A stretch of 64,000 nt of DNA from Aegilops tauschii subsp. strangulata (lineage: Eukaryota; Streptophyta; Magnoliopsida; Poales; Poaceae), in NCBI RefSeq assembly GCF_002575655.3, contig NC_053040.3, positions 226,748,628-226,812,627 of the forward strand, in the 5' to 3' direction. Under the pieces are notes generated by a model that saw only the letters and a program-made list of their open reading frames with translations, was not told the DNA's origin and searched no databases. Every line of letters begins with the position of its first letter. Position 1 is the stretch's first letter. The translations under genes were made by a program, and so were the position numbers. Shown here in pieces: positions 44,376 to 56,998 of this stretch.

Positions 44376-47300
44376 AGTGGACAACCAGTACACGTGTCAA
44401 ATTACCACGTGGTCTGCCTTTTCATACAGAAATGAGCTCCATCGTGTACCCGCGCGGGTGTGGTTGGGAAAGAGACGGGAGTACGTGCACCGTGCATGCA
44501 CCTCTTCTCTTCATGCACGTCCCCCACCTACATGAGTGTGTGTGAGAGAGATACAAACCTAGACAGATGGCGTGTGCGTTCTGAGTGCTTTTTGTTGGGG
44601 GGTGATTTCGTGAATGTATTTGTGGGAATATGTGTCGGTGACATCTCAAACAAAATTTGACACATGCAATGTGTGTGAAATAGAGGCCTATCTATATCAT
44701 ATATAGAGGGGGCGATCCACGAGAAGAGAGGGAGGGGTCATAGATATCGATAGAGTCGAAGAGAGGATCAAGTGGGTGGGTGCGAAATTGATGAAGAGAG
44801 CTATCGAAATTGTGTGTGTGCAAGTCAAAGATATAGGGCGACTGACCTACCGGAACGTCAGAGGGCACAGGGCAAGTTTGTGTGTGGCAAGGAGACATGA
44901 CTAGAGCGCTTGATGTATTGGTGTGTATGTGTGGGGGGGGGGGAGGGGGGAGGCAGAGGCCTAACTAGAGAGGTAGAACGACTCGTATATGTGTTGAGAA
45001 GGAGAGACCCAGCTATGTCTTGAGGGAGATTGGTCGACATCCATACATAACTGACGGACGGGTAGGTTGGGACAGAGAGAGAGAGAGAGAGAGAGGGAGA
45101 GGGGTAGAGTGCTGGATGGGTGATGGAGTTGCTTCTCGAAGATAGTGGGAGAGGCCTACTAGACAAACTGAGGGTAGAACTGCAATATTATCAATAAGAG
45201 TGGGGATGTGTTTCTGTGTGTGCCTGTGCGTGATAGATGTGTCGGGACGCATGCATGGATGATGAAGGGGAACCATGTGTTTGGTACCCAAACCTAACTA
45301 GATCGGTAGATCAATTGTTGTTTGTTGGAGGAAGGGAGAGACATAACTAATGAGGTAGATCGATCGACGCGTGGGAAAACGAGTTATAAGGACCTAGCTA
45401 GCTATATGTATAGCGGGAGATCGGTCGGTGTACATCCATTTGTTAGAGGCAAATAACACTCAGCGAGACGGATAGACAGAGAGAATGGAGCTAGGAGGTG
45501 GTGCGAGAGGCCGAGCTACTAGCTAGATAGGGGGAGGAGTGTGCGACTATGAGATCGATGAAAAGAGGGGCGAGAGTTTGGACGTGTGAGGGACCGTATG
45601 AGAGACACGAGGCATGGACACAGAAAGGAGGAGATGGAAGGTGCGTGTTTATGTTGTATGGAGACATCGCTGGAGAGGTTTATCGATCGGTGTGTGTCGG
45701 AAAGGAGTTGTGGAGACTGTGGGAGAATGACCTAAAGAAAAAAATGAATGTGTGTGATGGATAGAATGCTGAGGGAGGGGGAGGGCGTGTGCATGCACGA
45801 GAGAAAGTTAGTGCTAACTACAAAGATTAGAGGATTGTGTGGGTGTACGAGACTAACAAAGATCATAATTTGATATGAAAGTGGATTCATATATTTGAAT
45901 AGGAGATCATAGTGTTATAAACATATGCATGCATGAATATAGCGGTGATACGCGTGTTGTGGGTTTGCACATGTTATACCATAATGTGATAATGCATGGC
46001 GTTTGCAACTCACAGCTAAATGTCGAACAATCTAAACCATACTATACATCAAACAATCTCACATTTTATTTGAATTCATGATAATGTGTGGCGTTTGCAG
46101 CTTACAACTAAATATCAAACAATCTAAACAATACTATATATCGAACAATCTCACATTTTATTTGAATTTGTGGTAATGTGTGGCGTTTGCAACTCACATC
46201 TAAATACTTGTAGGCGTAGGGGAAGGGGTACCATACATTATGTGATAAACACATTATACATATGAGACATGGTTTAGATTATGAAGATCTAGCTAGAGCT
46301 TGAAATGTACTGTGATTTGAAATCAACATAAAGTGGATTCAAAAAATCGAGTTCGAGTTCATATATATAGTACACATAGTTCATATCTAACTCGACAATA
46401 ATCATGTGGTGTGTTGTGAAGGTAATACACAAACGATGGTTTAACTTGACAATAATGATGATTGTAGATCTTATTAAAATAGAGAAACAAATTCAAATGG
46501 TTTGACTTCACAACAATCATTATTGTAGAACTTATTCAAATAGATAAACGAATTCAAATTTAGTTCATATTGAAGCGGTAGTATAAACGTTTGGAATGCA
46601 CTAAAACGTTCATTTGAGTAGCAGGTTGCATGCATTATACACGTAGAGAAATATTTTAATTGAACATAACATGAATTCAAAGTTTTGAATGGCATTTGTA
46701 ATGCGAATTGATTTGGTACGGTACACCGGACTAGATTCTCTTGTGTGGTGTGAATTGATTTCTTTTTCTTTTCTCGTCGACGGAAGTGCAAATTGATTTG
46801 GTACAGTACACGTTAGGCTTGTCCGGAAATTTCAACCCGCGCCTTGTTACCCTGAAGTATTTAAGATATATCTTTGTCTTGTTGTGCTCTGAAAACTCCC
46901 TCCATCTCAACCCGCGCCTTGCTATCCCACAATTACAACGCGCGCGAAAACTCCCACCTCCTGCGAAATCCTGAAACGCGAAATGCCCGTGATACCCCTG
47001 AACCGAAAGAACCGCCTAGCTCAAATCGGTGGGGGTACTTTCGTAACTTACCCCACATTTCGGACAAGCGCATTCCTAAGCCTTGGTTCCCCACTCCCAT
47101 CCCATCCGCCCACCCATTCGTACACTGAGGCCGCAAAAACCCGCGAAGCCCCACACCCTCCTCCGTCCGCCGCCCAGCCGGAGCCTCTTCCCCGACGACG
47201 TCGTCCACAGCTATACCTCGACGTCCCTCATCCACCGTACCGGATGAGGATCCGTCGTCGATCTCGTTGTCCCGCCGGTTCAGCCACCCCGTCCTCCACC

Positions 47301-50251
47301 TCCGAGGAGCTGCCCCAACGTTCCCCTCGTCTTTCGCGCCACCTGCATTCCCACACTGCCGTCTTCACCCGCACCACCGGAAGAGCAGCATCATCACCGT
47401 TTACTCGGATGAAGCTGAGGCCTAATCGGTGCCACCAAAGAGGTTGTACACTAATCGCCGCATTTTCTTCTTGATTTGATCTCATGGTGCTGCCACCGCT
47501 CGGTCCCGAGCCGACGTGGCGCGGCTCCATCCACGGCGGCGTCGCCGGCCAGTTCCTCCACGGCGTCGCTCCCTTGGTGGCGACGTCCACATCAATAGGA
47601 CCTGCTGCTGCTTTAGCTCTCGCTCGCGCTGCTGCTCTGCTCTTACTCTCGGTCCCCTGCCTGGTTTGCTCTTGCTACTGCTCTTGCTCTTGCTCTTGCT
47701 TGCGATGCTACTCCGATTTGGCCACACTTCAATCGATTGAATCGACTTTTGGGTCAGTCGATTTTCAGGGAGTGGGGGGGCTCATCGGAGTTAAGGAAGA
47801 ACCAGCCGCAGTGGGGAGGGGGCTCGCCAGAGAGGTACACACTATCTATCTTAGGATGCAGGGTGGGGGCGGTGGTCGCCGGAGGTAGTGGGGCGGTGGC
47901 GTGGGGATCACCGGAGAAAAAGCTTGGCACAGGGGGGGCCTAGAGGGATGGCCGGGTCGGCGGCGGACCGGCGGTGGGGAGTGGTTTCGCGGCGGGCGGG
48001 GCGGCGCACCGCCGGCCGTGGGCGGCGGGGGGCGGCGGTTTGGCCGGTGGTGGCTGGCGGCTCAGGGGGGTGGAGGTTGAAGATGAACTGCTACATGACC
48101 AGGTGCCCTAGCTCTCGCACACGCTGCTGCTACTGCTTTTCTGCTACTGGTGCGTTCGGTTTCGACAGTAAAATTTAGTTTCGACAGCAAAATTTAGTTT
48201 CAACAGTTAAGTTCAGTTTCGACAGCTAAATTCAGTTTTGACAGGTAAGTTCAGAGTAGCGGGTGATGTATTTTACATCTAGCACTTTGTGGTTGTGTAT
48301 TTTACGTCATCTATTGGAGATGTTATTAGAATTCCACTCAGGTTAACATTGTCTCTCTTGTCCTGCTTCAGCCTCGGCGTCGTACAAGTCACCGGAGCTG
48401 CTCCAATGACCAAACCCTGCATCACAGCGGAGCAATACCCCGGGCTCCATCTCAAGATGCCTAAGATCTTCCTCCCCTCCTCCGATAGCCAAATCAGCCG
48501 GATCATCCTCACTGAGCAACCCAATCATGCTGAGATCGACATGGCTTCGCCAAAGAGGTTGTACACTTGCTGCATCTCTTTTTTACTCTACATGTTATAT
48601 ATATATTGTCCACTGAGCACACGTAATAACGTGAAATGTGATTAGTTTCTCCTACTATATGACAAGAAGTGAGGTACCAGGCAACTTAGCTATCCGTGAT
48701 GGACTCTTTTGAATGCCATCATTATTTATCTCTGCGTGTTTGAGCTGTGCATTTGTCAATGGGCCTGGGAGTTGAGCTAGTAGGGCAGTGGCCTGGGTCC
48801 AAAGTAGTAGAATTAGCACAAAAATATTTTTTGAGTGTAGGCTTTTCCTTGCTCAAGCTTGCCTACTAGAATCGCCAGTGCTTGAAAGGAAAAGTGAAGG
48901 AAAAACATAGGAATTGGAAAGTTTCCTATGGTACTACTATTCATGCATTTGGTTCAAAGGAATGGAGCAAAGGAAAACTGTAGGATTTGTTCCTTTAGTG
49001 TCTCCTTGAAAGAAAAACCATAGGAATTTTAATATCCACTTGTCCTCCTTTTCAAATTGCTATTCATGAAGCACAAGACTAAGATATTGTAGCATAATAG
49101 CATTATAATCGTACATTTTCTTGTGGTTTGACTTAATCTCACCATGCTTCTTTGCATCCTGTGAGCTTCCAATTCTTGTGAACCAAACACCAAGATTGGC
49201 AGAAATCATGTGTTTTCAAATTCTCTGTTTTGCACGTGCATTCCTATCCTATTACTCTGTATTTCCTATCCCTGCGTTGTTAGAATCCTCCAATTCAAAC
49301 GAGCCCTTACAGAATTACTTCTCTTACAGATAGTTGTCAAAGAAAACCTTGTGTGGTTTGTCCCACTCCTGCTGCGCCGTCGTCCACCCCAGCTCAGCTA
49401 CTCCAACGACAGAAGGGACTAGCACAGCAGGGATCCGGCCTCCAGACTGTCTTTCGCCGCCTCAGATCTTCTTCCCCTCCGAGGCAGCCATGACAACTGC
49501 ATTACCATCATCAACCGAGCAAATGACCTCGAGGACTACACGGGTCCACAAGAGAGGTCGCACTCTTTCGTGTCTGCTTATGTATGCATCGCTTAATATT
49601 ACATGCTACTTTATCGTCCTGCTCACCAATTAGACTCTGAGTCAGCTCCAAACTAATGGTCAAACTTGAGTTTTTAAATGGTTGTGGGGTACATATCGGG
49701 CCGCAATCAATAGTATCTATCTACTATCTAGTTAATCTCTGGTGTCTACTATGAGTTTCATGTTGGGTGGGAAACAAACAGTAAAGAAGCCATTATCTAT
49801 ATTTTTTAACCGAAGCCATTATCTGCCAGCTATCATTGGTTTTGGGTCTATCCACAGGTTGCTACCATCACTCTGGATTTCTGCATGCACTCCTTAAATA
49901 ATCTCACTATGTTTTATTCCTATGCATGTCAGTTATTGTACACAATGGAACTGGACATGTAGAGCAAAAGAGACGAGCCTTGTGTGGAAATAAAATTTCA
50001 TGCAGACGTCGCTCCATGGTAGGCGCAAAGGCAGCTCCCCCTCCACCCATTTTGGATTGTAATCGAGAGGAAGATATCTGTTCTGAGGGGGATTCAAAAG
50101 GAGAAGACGACTCCAATTTATCCCCTGAGGTCTTCGCTCTAACTTGGCATGCTGATGTTGGTTATTTCATGAATATGTTGCCTTGCATTGTTTTGTTTAT
50201 ACATCAAATATGTCATCTGCTTAGTTTAGACATGCTTTGTGTGAATGCCAT

Positions 50252-51774
50252 TGCTACCTCTTGAGCATGCGTTGGTTTTTCCTTGAAGAGGAAAGGGTGA
50301 TGCAGCAAAGTAGCATAAGTATTTTCCTCAGTTTTTGAGAACCAAGGTATTAATCCAGTAGGAGATAACACACAAGTCACCTAGTACCTGCACAAACAAT
50401 CAAGAACCTTGCAACCAACGCGATAAAGGGGTTGTCAATCCCTTCACGGTCACTCGCAAAAGTGAGATCTAATAGAGATAATAAGATAAATATTTTTGTT
50501 ATTTTTGTTGTATAGATTGGAAAGTAAAGATTGCAAACTAAAATAAATAGGAAACTAGAATTGTAGATCGGAAACTTATATGATGGAAAATAGACCCGGG
50601 GGCCATAGGTTTCACTAGTGGCTTCTCCCAAGATAGCATATATTACGGTGGGTGAACAAATTACTGCCGAGCAATTGATAGAAGAGCGCATAGTTATGAA
50701 GTTATCTAAGGCAATGATCATGAATATAGGCATCACGTCCGTGTCAAGTAGACCGAAACGATTCTGCATCTACTACTATTACTCCACACATCGACCGCTA
50801 TCCAGCATGCATCTAGAGTATTAAGTTCATAAGAACAGAGTAACGCATTAAGCAAGATGACATGATGTAGAGGGATAAACTCAAGCAATATGATATAAAC
50901 CCCATCTTTTTATCCTCGATGGCAACAATACAATACGTGCCTTGCTGCCCCTACTGTCACTGGGAAAGGACACCGCAAGATTGAACCCAAAGCTAAGCAC
51001 TTCTCCCATTGCAAAAAAGATCAATCTAGTAGGCCAAACTAAACCGATAATTCAAAGAGACTTGCAAAGACATCAAATCATGCATATAAGAATTTAGAGA
51101 AGAACCAAATAATATTCATAGATAATCAAGTTCATATATCCACAATTCATCGGATGTCGGCAAACACACCACAAAAGAGTATTACATCGAATAGATATCC
51201 AAGAACATCGAGGAGAACTTTGTATTGAGAATCAAAGAGAGAGAAGAAGCCATCTAGCTAATAACTATGGACACGAAGGTCTACGGTAAACTACTAACAC
51301 ATCATCGAAGAGGCTATGATGTTGATGTAGAGGCCCTCCGTGATCGATTCCCCCTCCGGCAGATCGCCGGAAAAAAGCCCCAAGATGGGATCTCATGGGT
51401 ACAGAAGGTTGCGGCGGTGGAAAAGTGGTTTCGTGGCTCCCCCTGATGTTTTTAGGGTATAAGAGTATATATAGGCGAAAGAAGTACGTCGGTGGAGCTC
51501 TGTGGGGCCCACGAGGGTGTTCCAGACTTCAACTCCAACTCTTCTGGATTGCATTCGTTCCAAGAAAGATCATCACGAAGGTTTCATTCCGTTTGGTATT
51601 CCTTTTTTGCAAAACACTGAAATAGGCAAAAAAACAGAAACTGGCACTGGGCCTTTGGTTAATAGGTTAGTCCCAAAAATAATATAAAAGAGCATATTAA
51701 AGCCCATTAAACATCCAAAACAGATATAATAGCATGGAACAATAAAAAATTATAGATACGTTGGAGACGTATCA
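50252..51774 (-). repeat. LTR (left) of the Gag-protease element
   Basis: This 1523-base LTR lacks about 36 bases present in the right LTR near 58264-58300 (GGGGCGCGCCCTCCTGCC region). The small 68-codon frame at 50618 is repeated unchanged at 57365 only because both are LTR sequence. Confidence 0.92.
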
Positions 51775-52577
51775 AGCATCCCCAAGCTTAATTCCTGCTC
51801 GTCCTCGAGTAGGTAAATGATAAAACATAATTATTGATGTGGAATGCTACCTAACATATTTTTCAATGTAATTTTATTTATTGTGGCATGAATGTCCAGA
51901 TCCGAAATATTCAAGAAAAAGTTTAATATTGACATAAAAATAATAATACTTCAAGCATACTAACCAAGCAATTATGTCTTCTGAAAATAACATAACCAAA
52001 GAAAGCTCATCCCTACAAAATCATATAGTTTGGCTATGCTTCATTTTCGTCACACAAAATGCTCCAATCATGCACAACCCCGATGACAAGCCAATCAATT
52101 GTTTCATACTTTAGTATTGTCAAACTTTTTCAACTTTCACGGAATATATGAGCGCGAGCCATGGACATAGCACTATAAGTGGAATCGAGTGGTGGTTGTG
52201 GAGAAGACAAAAAAAAGAGGAAGATAGTCTCACATCAACTAGGCGTATCAATGGGCTATGGAGATGTCCATTAATAGATATCAATGTGAGTGAGTAGGGA
52301 TTGCCATGCAACGGATGCACTAGAGCTATAAGTGTATGAAAGCTCAACAAAAGAAACTAAGTGGGTGTGCATCCCAACTTGCTTGCTCACGAAGACCTAG
52401 GGCAATTTGAGGAAGCCCATCATTGGAATATACAAGCCAAGTTCTATAATGAAAAATTCCCACTAGTATATGAAAGTGACAACATAAGAGACTCTCAATC
52501 ATGAAGATCATAGTGCTACTTTGAAGCACAAGTGTGGAAAAAGGATAGTAACATTGTGCCTTCTCCCTTTTTCTCTC

Positions 52578-52621
<44 letters not shown>

Positions 52622-54602
52622 GGCCTTCTCCTTTTTATGGCCTCTTTTTTCGTGCGGAGTCTCATCCCGACTTGTGGGGGAATCATAGTCTCCATCATCC
52701 TTTCCTCACATGGGACAATGCTCTAATAATGAAGATCATCACACTTTTATTTAATTACAACTCAAGAATTACAACTCGATACTTAGAACAAAATATGACT
52801 CTATATGAATGCCTCTGGCGGTGTACTGGGATCTGCAGTGAATCAAGAGTGACATGTATGAAAAATTATGAATGGTGGCCATGCACAAATACAATGTCAA
52901 CTACATGATCATGAAAAGCAATATGACTATGATGAAGCATGTCATAATAAACGGAACAGTGGAAAGTTGCCTGGCAATATATCTCAGAATGGCTATGGAA
53001 ATGCCATAATAGGCAGGTATGGTAGCTGTTTTGAGGAAGGTAAATGATGGGTTTATGGTACTGGCGAAAGTTGCGCGACAGAAGAGAGGCTAGCAATGGT
53101 GGAAGGGTGAGAGTGCGTATAATCCATGGACTCAACATTAGTCATAAAGAACTCACATACTTATTGCAAAAATCTACAAGTCATCAAAACCAAGCACTAC
53201 GCGCATGCTCCTAGGGGGATAGACTGGTAGGAAAAGACCATCGCTCGTCCCCGACCGCCACTCATAAGGAAGGCAATCAAAAAAACACCTCATGCTTCAA
53301 ATTTGTCACACAACGGTTACCATACGTGCATGCTACGGGACTTGCAAACCTCAACACAAGTATTTCTCAATTTCATAATTAATCAACTAGCACGACTCTA
53401 ATATCACCATCTTCATATCTCGAAACAATCATCAAGTATCAAACTTCTCATAGTATTCAATGCACTCTATATGGAAGTTTTTATTATACCCATCTTGAAT
53501 GCCCATCATATTAGGACTAATTTTATAACCAAAGCAAATTACCATGCTGTTCTAAAAGACTCTCAAAATAATATAAGTGAAGCATGAGAGATCAATAATT
53601 TCTATAAAATAAAACCACCACCGTGCTCTAAAAAGATATAAGTGAAGCACTAGAGCAAAATTATCTAGCTCAAAAGATATAAGTGAAGCACATAGAGTAT
53701 TCTAATAGATTCCGATTCATGTGTGTCTCTCCCAAAAGGTGTGTACAACAAGGATAATTGTGGTAAACTAAAAAGCAAAAACTTAAATCATACAAGACGC
53801 TCCAAGCAAAACATATATCATGTGGTGAATAAAAATATAGCCTCAAGTAAAGCTACTGATAGACGAAGACGAAAGAGGGGATGCCTTCCGGGGCATCCCC
53901 AAGCTCAGGATTCTGGTTGTCCTTGAATTTTAACTTGGGGTGCCTTGGGAATCCCCAATCTTAGGCTCTTGCCACTCCTTATTCCAAAATCCATCAAATA
54001 TTTACCCAAAAAACATGAAAACTTCACAACACAAAACTTCACAGAAAATCTCATGAGCTCCGTTAGTATAAGAAAATAAACCACCACTTTAAGGTACTGT
54101 AATGAACTCATTATTAATTTATATTGGTTTTAGACCTACTGTATTCCAACTTCTCTATGGTTCATACCCCCCGATACTACCCATAGATTAATTAAAATAA
54201 GCAAACAACACACAAAAACAGAATCTGTCAAAAAAGAACAGTTTGTAGCAATCTGATTCATACGCATACTTATGTAACTCCAAATGTTTTGAAATAAATT
54301 GGTGGACGTGAGGAATTTGTCTATTAATTATCTGAAAAAATAATCAACCTAAAAGCACTCTCCAGTAAACAATGGCATCTAATCTTGTGAGCGCAAAAGT
54401 TTCTGTTTTTTACAGCAAGATTGCAAAGACTTCACCCATGTCTTCCCAAAGGTTCTACTTGGCACAAACACTAATCAAAACATAAAACCACATCTAAACA
54501 GAGGCTAGATGAATTATTTATTACTAAACAAGAACAAAAAATCAAAAAACAAAAATAAAATTGGGTTGCCTCCCAACAAGCGCTATCGTTTAACGCCCCT
54601 AG
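51775..54602. other. Non-coding 3' half of the Gag-protease element
   Basis: AT-rich sequence with no recognisable domain on either strand. It holds an (AT)19 microsatellite at 52581-52618 and a short GATGCCTTCCGGGGCATC palindrome at about 53880. Confidence 0.7.
52581..52618. repeat. (AT)19 microsatellite
   Basis: An uninterrupted AT dinucleotide run of 38 bases. Confidence 0.95.
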
Positions 54603-55082
54603 CTAGGCATAAAAATAGATATAAGTATTGTCATATTTGGTATGTAATCCATATGTGGCTCTCATAATAGATTCATAAGGTAATTTTATTTTCTTTCTAG
54701 GAAAGTGTTCCACGCCTTTCCTTAACGGAAATTGGAATCTAATATTTCCTTCTTTCATGTCAATAATTGCACCAATCGTTCTAAGGAAAGGTCTACCAAG
54801 AATAATAGGACATGTAGGATTGCAATCTATATCAAGAACGATGAAATCTATGGGCACATAATTCCTATTTGCAACAATAAGAACATCATTAATCCTTCCC
54901 ATATGTTTCTTAATGGTGGAATCCGCAAGGTGCAAATTTAAAGAACAATCATCAAATTCACGGAAACCTAACACATCACACAAAGTTTTTGGAATCGTGG
55001 AAACACTAGCACCCAAATCACACAAAGCATAGCATTCATAATCTTTAATGTTAATTTTATTTAGTAGGTTCCCACTCATCAT
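54603..55082 (-). CDS. Retropepsin-like protease of the Gag-protease element
   Basis: A minus-strand frame of 159 residues. The active site reads YALCDLGASVSTIPKTL, the D-L-G-A-S variant common in plant Gypsy proteases. ADSTIKKHMGRINDVLI and FIVLDIDCNPTCPIILGRPF follow, the second strand pair and the ILGRPF motif of the flap-side loop. The frame stops soon after PRKKIKLPYE with no RT following. It is shifted by one relative to the upstream frame (55057-55311), so it was part of the same polyprotein. It would cut the Gag precursor in the particle. All visible key residues are kept. Confidence 0.82.
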   Translation of the reverse strand: MMSGNLLNKINIKDYECYALCDLGASVSTIPKTLCDVLGFREFDDCSLNLHLADSTIKKHMGRINDVLIVANRNYVPIDFIVLDIDCNPTCPIILGRPFLRTIGAIIDMKEGNIRFQFPLRKGVEHFPRKKIKLPYESIMRATYGLHTKYDNTYIYFYA

Positions 55083-56708
55083 AAAGTTTTCTAGGGATAG
55101 AAACTTCTAGTTCAAGCTTTTCTTCATAGGATTGCATTAAAGCATCAATGATATGTTTAGTAAAAGCTTTATTTTGATTATAAGCATGAGGAGAATTTAA
55201 CATGGATTGCAAAAAGGAAATACAATCTATCAAAGAGCAATTATAATAATTAAATTCCATGAAATCCAAAATAGTGGGTTCATTGCTATGCAAAGTTTTG
55301 ACCTCTTCCATCCCACTTTTATAAATTTAAGCATCAAGATCTAAAAACTCCGAATAATTGGGACACCTTTTAACTAAAGTTGACTCATCTCTAGTCCCAT
55401 CTTTATCAAGATTCATATTGGAAAACAAAGATTTAATAGGAGTCACATCAATCACTTTTAGATCTTCATAATTATTATCATGAAAACTAGAAGAACACAC
55501 TTTCACAAAGCAATCTTTTCCAGCACACATCTTAGCGGTTCTTTCTTTGCACTCATCAATGGAAATTCTCATGGCTTTGAGAGACTCATTGATATCATGC
55601 TTAGGTGGAATAGATCTAAGTTTTAAAGAATCAACATCAAGAGAAATCATATCCACGTTCCTAGCCAACTCATCAATCTTAAGCAATTTTTCCTCAACCA
55701 AAGCATTGAAATTCTTTTGCGAATTCATAAATTATTTAACACTAGTCTCAATATCAGAGGGCATCTTATTAAAATTTCCATAAGAGTTGTTGTAGGAATT
55801 ACCATAATTATTAGAGGAATTACTAGGGAACGGCCTAGAATTAAAGTTTCCTCTATACGCGTTGTTACCAAAATTGTTCCTACCAACAAAATTCACATCC
55901 ATAGATTCATTATTATTCTCAATAAAAGTGGACAAAGGCATATCATTAGGATCATAAGAAACACTCTTATTAGCAAACAATTTCATAAGCTCATCCATCT
56001 TTCCACTCAAAACATTAATCTCTTCAATCGCATGAACTTTTTTACTAGTGGATCTTTCGGTGTGCCATTGAGAATAATTAACCATAATATTATCTAGGAG
56101 TTTAGTAGCTTCTCCTAAAGTAATTTCCATAAAAGTGCCTCCCGCAGCCGAATCTAAAAGATTTCTAGAAGCAAAATTCAATCTGGCATAATTTTTTTTG
56201 TATAATCATCCATAAATTCAAACCATGTGTAGGGCATCATTAATTTCATCCTCTCCCAAGCTTGTGCAACATGCTCGTGATCAAGTTCCTTAAAATTCAT
56301 AATATCATTTCTAAGAGAGATGATCTTAGCGGGAGGAAAATACTTAGAGATAAAAGCATCTTTGCACTTATTCCATGAATCAATACTATTTTCAGGCAAA
56401 GAAGAGAACCACGTTTTAGCACGATCTCTAAGAGAAAACGGAAATAGCTTCAATTTAACAATATCATTATCCACATCTTTCTTCTTTTGCATATCACACA
56501 AATCAACAAAGTTGTTTAGATGGGTAATGGCATCTTCACTAGGAAGGCCAGAAAATTGATCTTTCATGACAAGATTCCACAAAGCAACATTAATTTCACA
56601 AGATTCAGCATCGGTAATAGGAGCAATCGGAGTGCTAATAAAATCATTGTTGTTGGTATTGGAAAAGTCACATAATTTAGTATTATCTTGAGCCATCGTG
56701 ACAAACAA
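55057..56708 (-). pseudogene. Gag of the Gag-protease element (broken)
   Basis: Read from 56708 downward: a start region with MAQDNTKLCDF, then the Retrotrans_gag core (LPSEDAITHLNNFVDLCDMQ, FPFSLRDRAKTWFSSLPENS, DAFISKYFPPAKIISLRNDI). A frameshift in an A8 run near 56195 moves to the next frame (LLDSAAGGTFMEITLGEATK), which has an Asn/Tyr-rich low-complexity part (about 55770-55880). TAA stops at about 55729 and 55327 interrupt a long coiled-coil and acidic linker (EEKLLKIDELARNVDM). The last piece, 55311-55057, leads into the protease. There is no CCHC zinc knuckle. It builds the particle in intact relatives but is dead here. Confidence 0.82.
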
Positions 56709-56904
56709 TCAATCCAACACACAAGCACACAAGAAGCAAGCGAAAAGAGGCGAACGGAGAAGAGGCGAAGAAAAGGCAAAGGCTTTTGAAAATCGTTTAA
56801 GAAGTGGGGGAGAGGAAAACAAGAGGCGAATGGCAAATAATGTATTGTGAGGGAGAAGAGTTTGTGATGGGTACCTGGTATGTCTTGACTTGAGCGTAGA
56901 TCTC

Positions 56905-56990
56905 CCCGGCAATGGCGCCAGAAATGGCTAGTTGACGGGAGATCAAATCTTGACTTGACTTGGCGCAATCTCCCGGCAGCGGCGCCAGAA
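56905..56990 (-). other. Duplicated primer-binding-site region
   Basis: Minus-strand TTTCTGGCGCC followed by GCTGCCGGGAGA sits next to the right LTR (56970-56991). A near copy, TTTCTGGCGCC followed by ATTGCCGGGGAG, lies about 65 bases further in (56905-56925). Confidence 0.65.
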
Positions 56991-56998
56991 ATCCTTCT

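Noticed and set aside
50618..50824. 68-codon ORF repeated unchanged at 57365-57571
   Set aside because: Both copies are in the two LTRs of one element; identity follows from LTR duplication, not from coding constraint.
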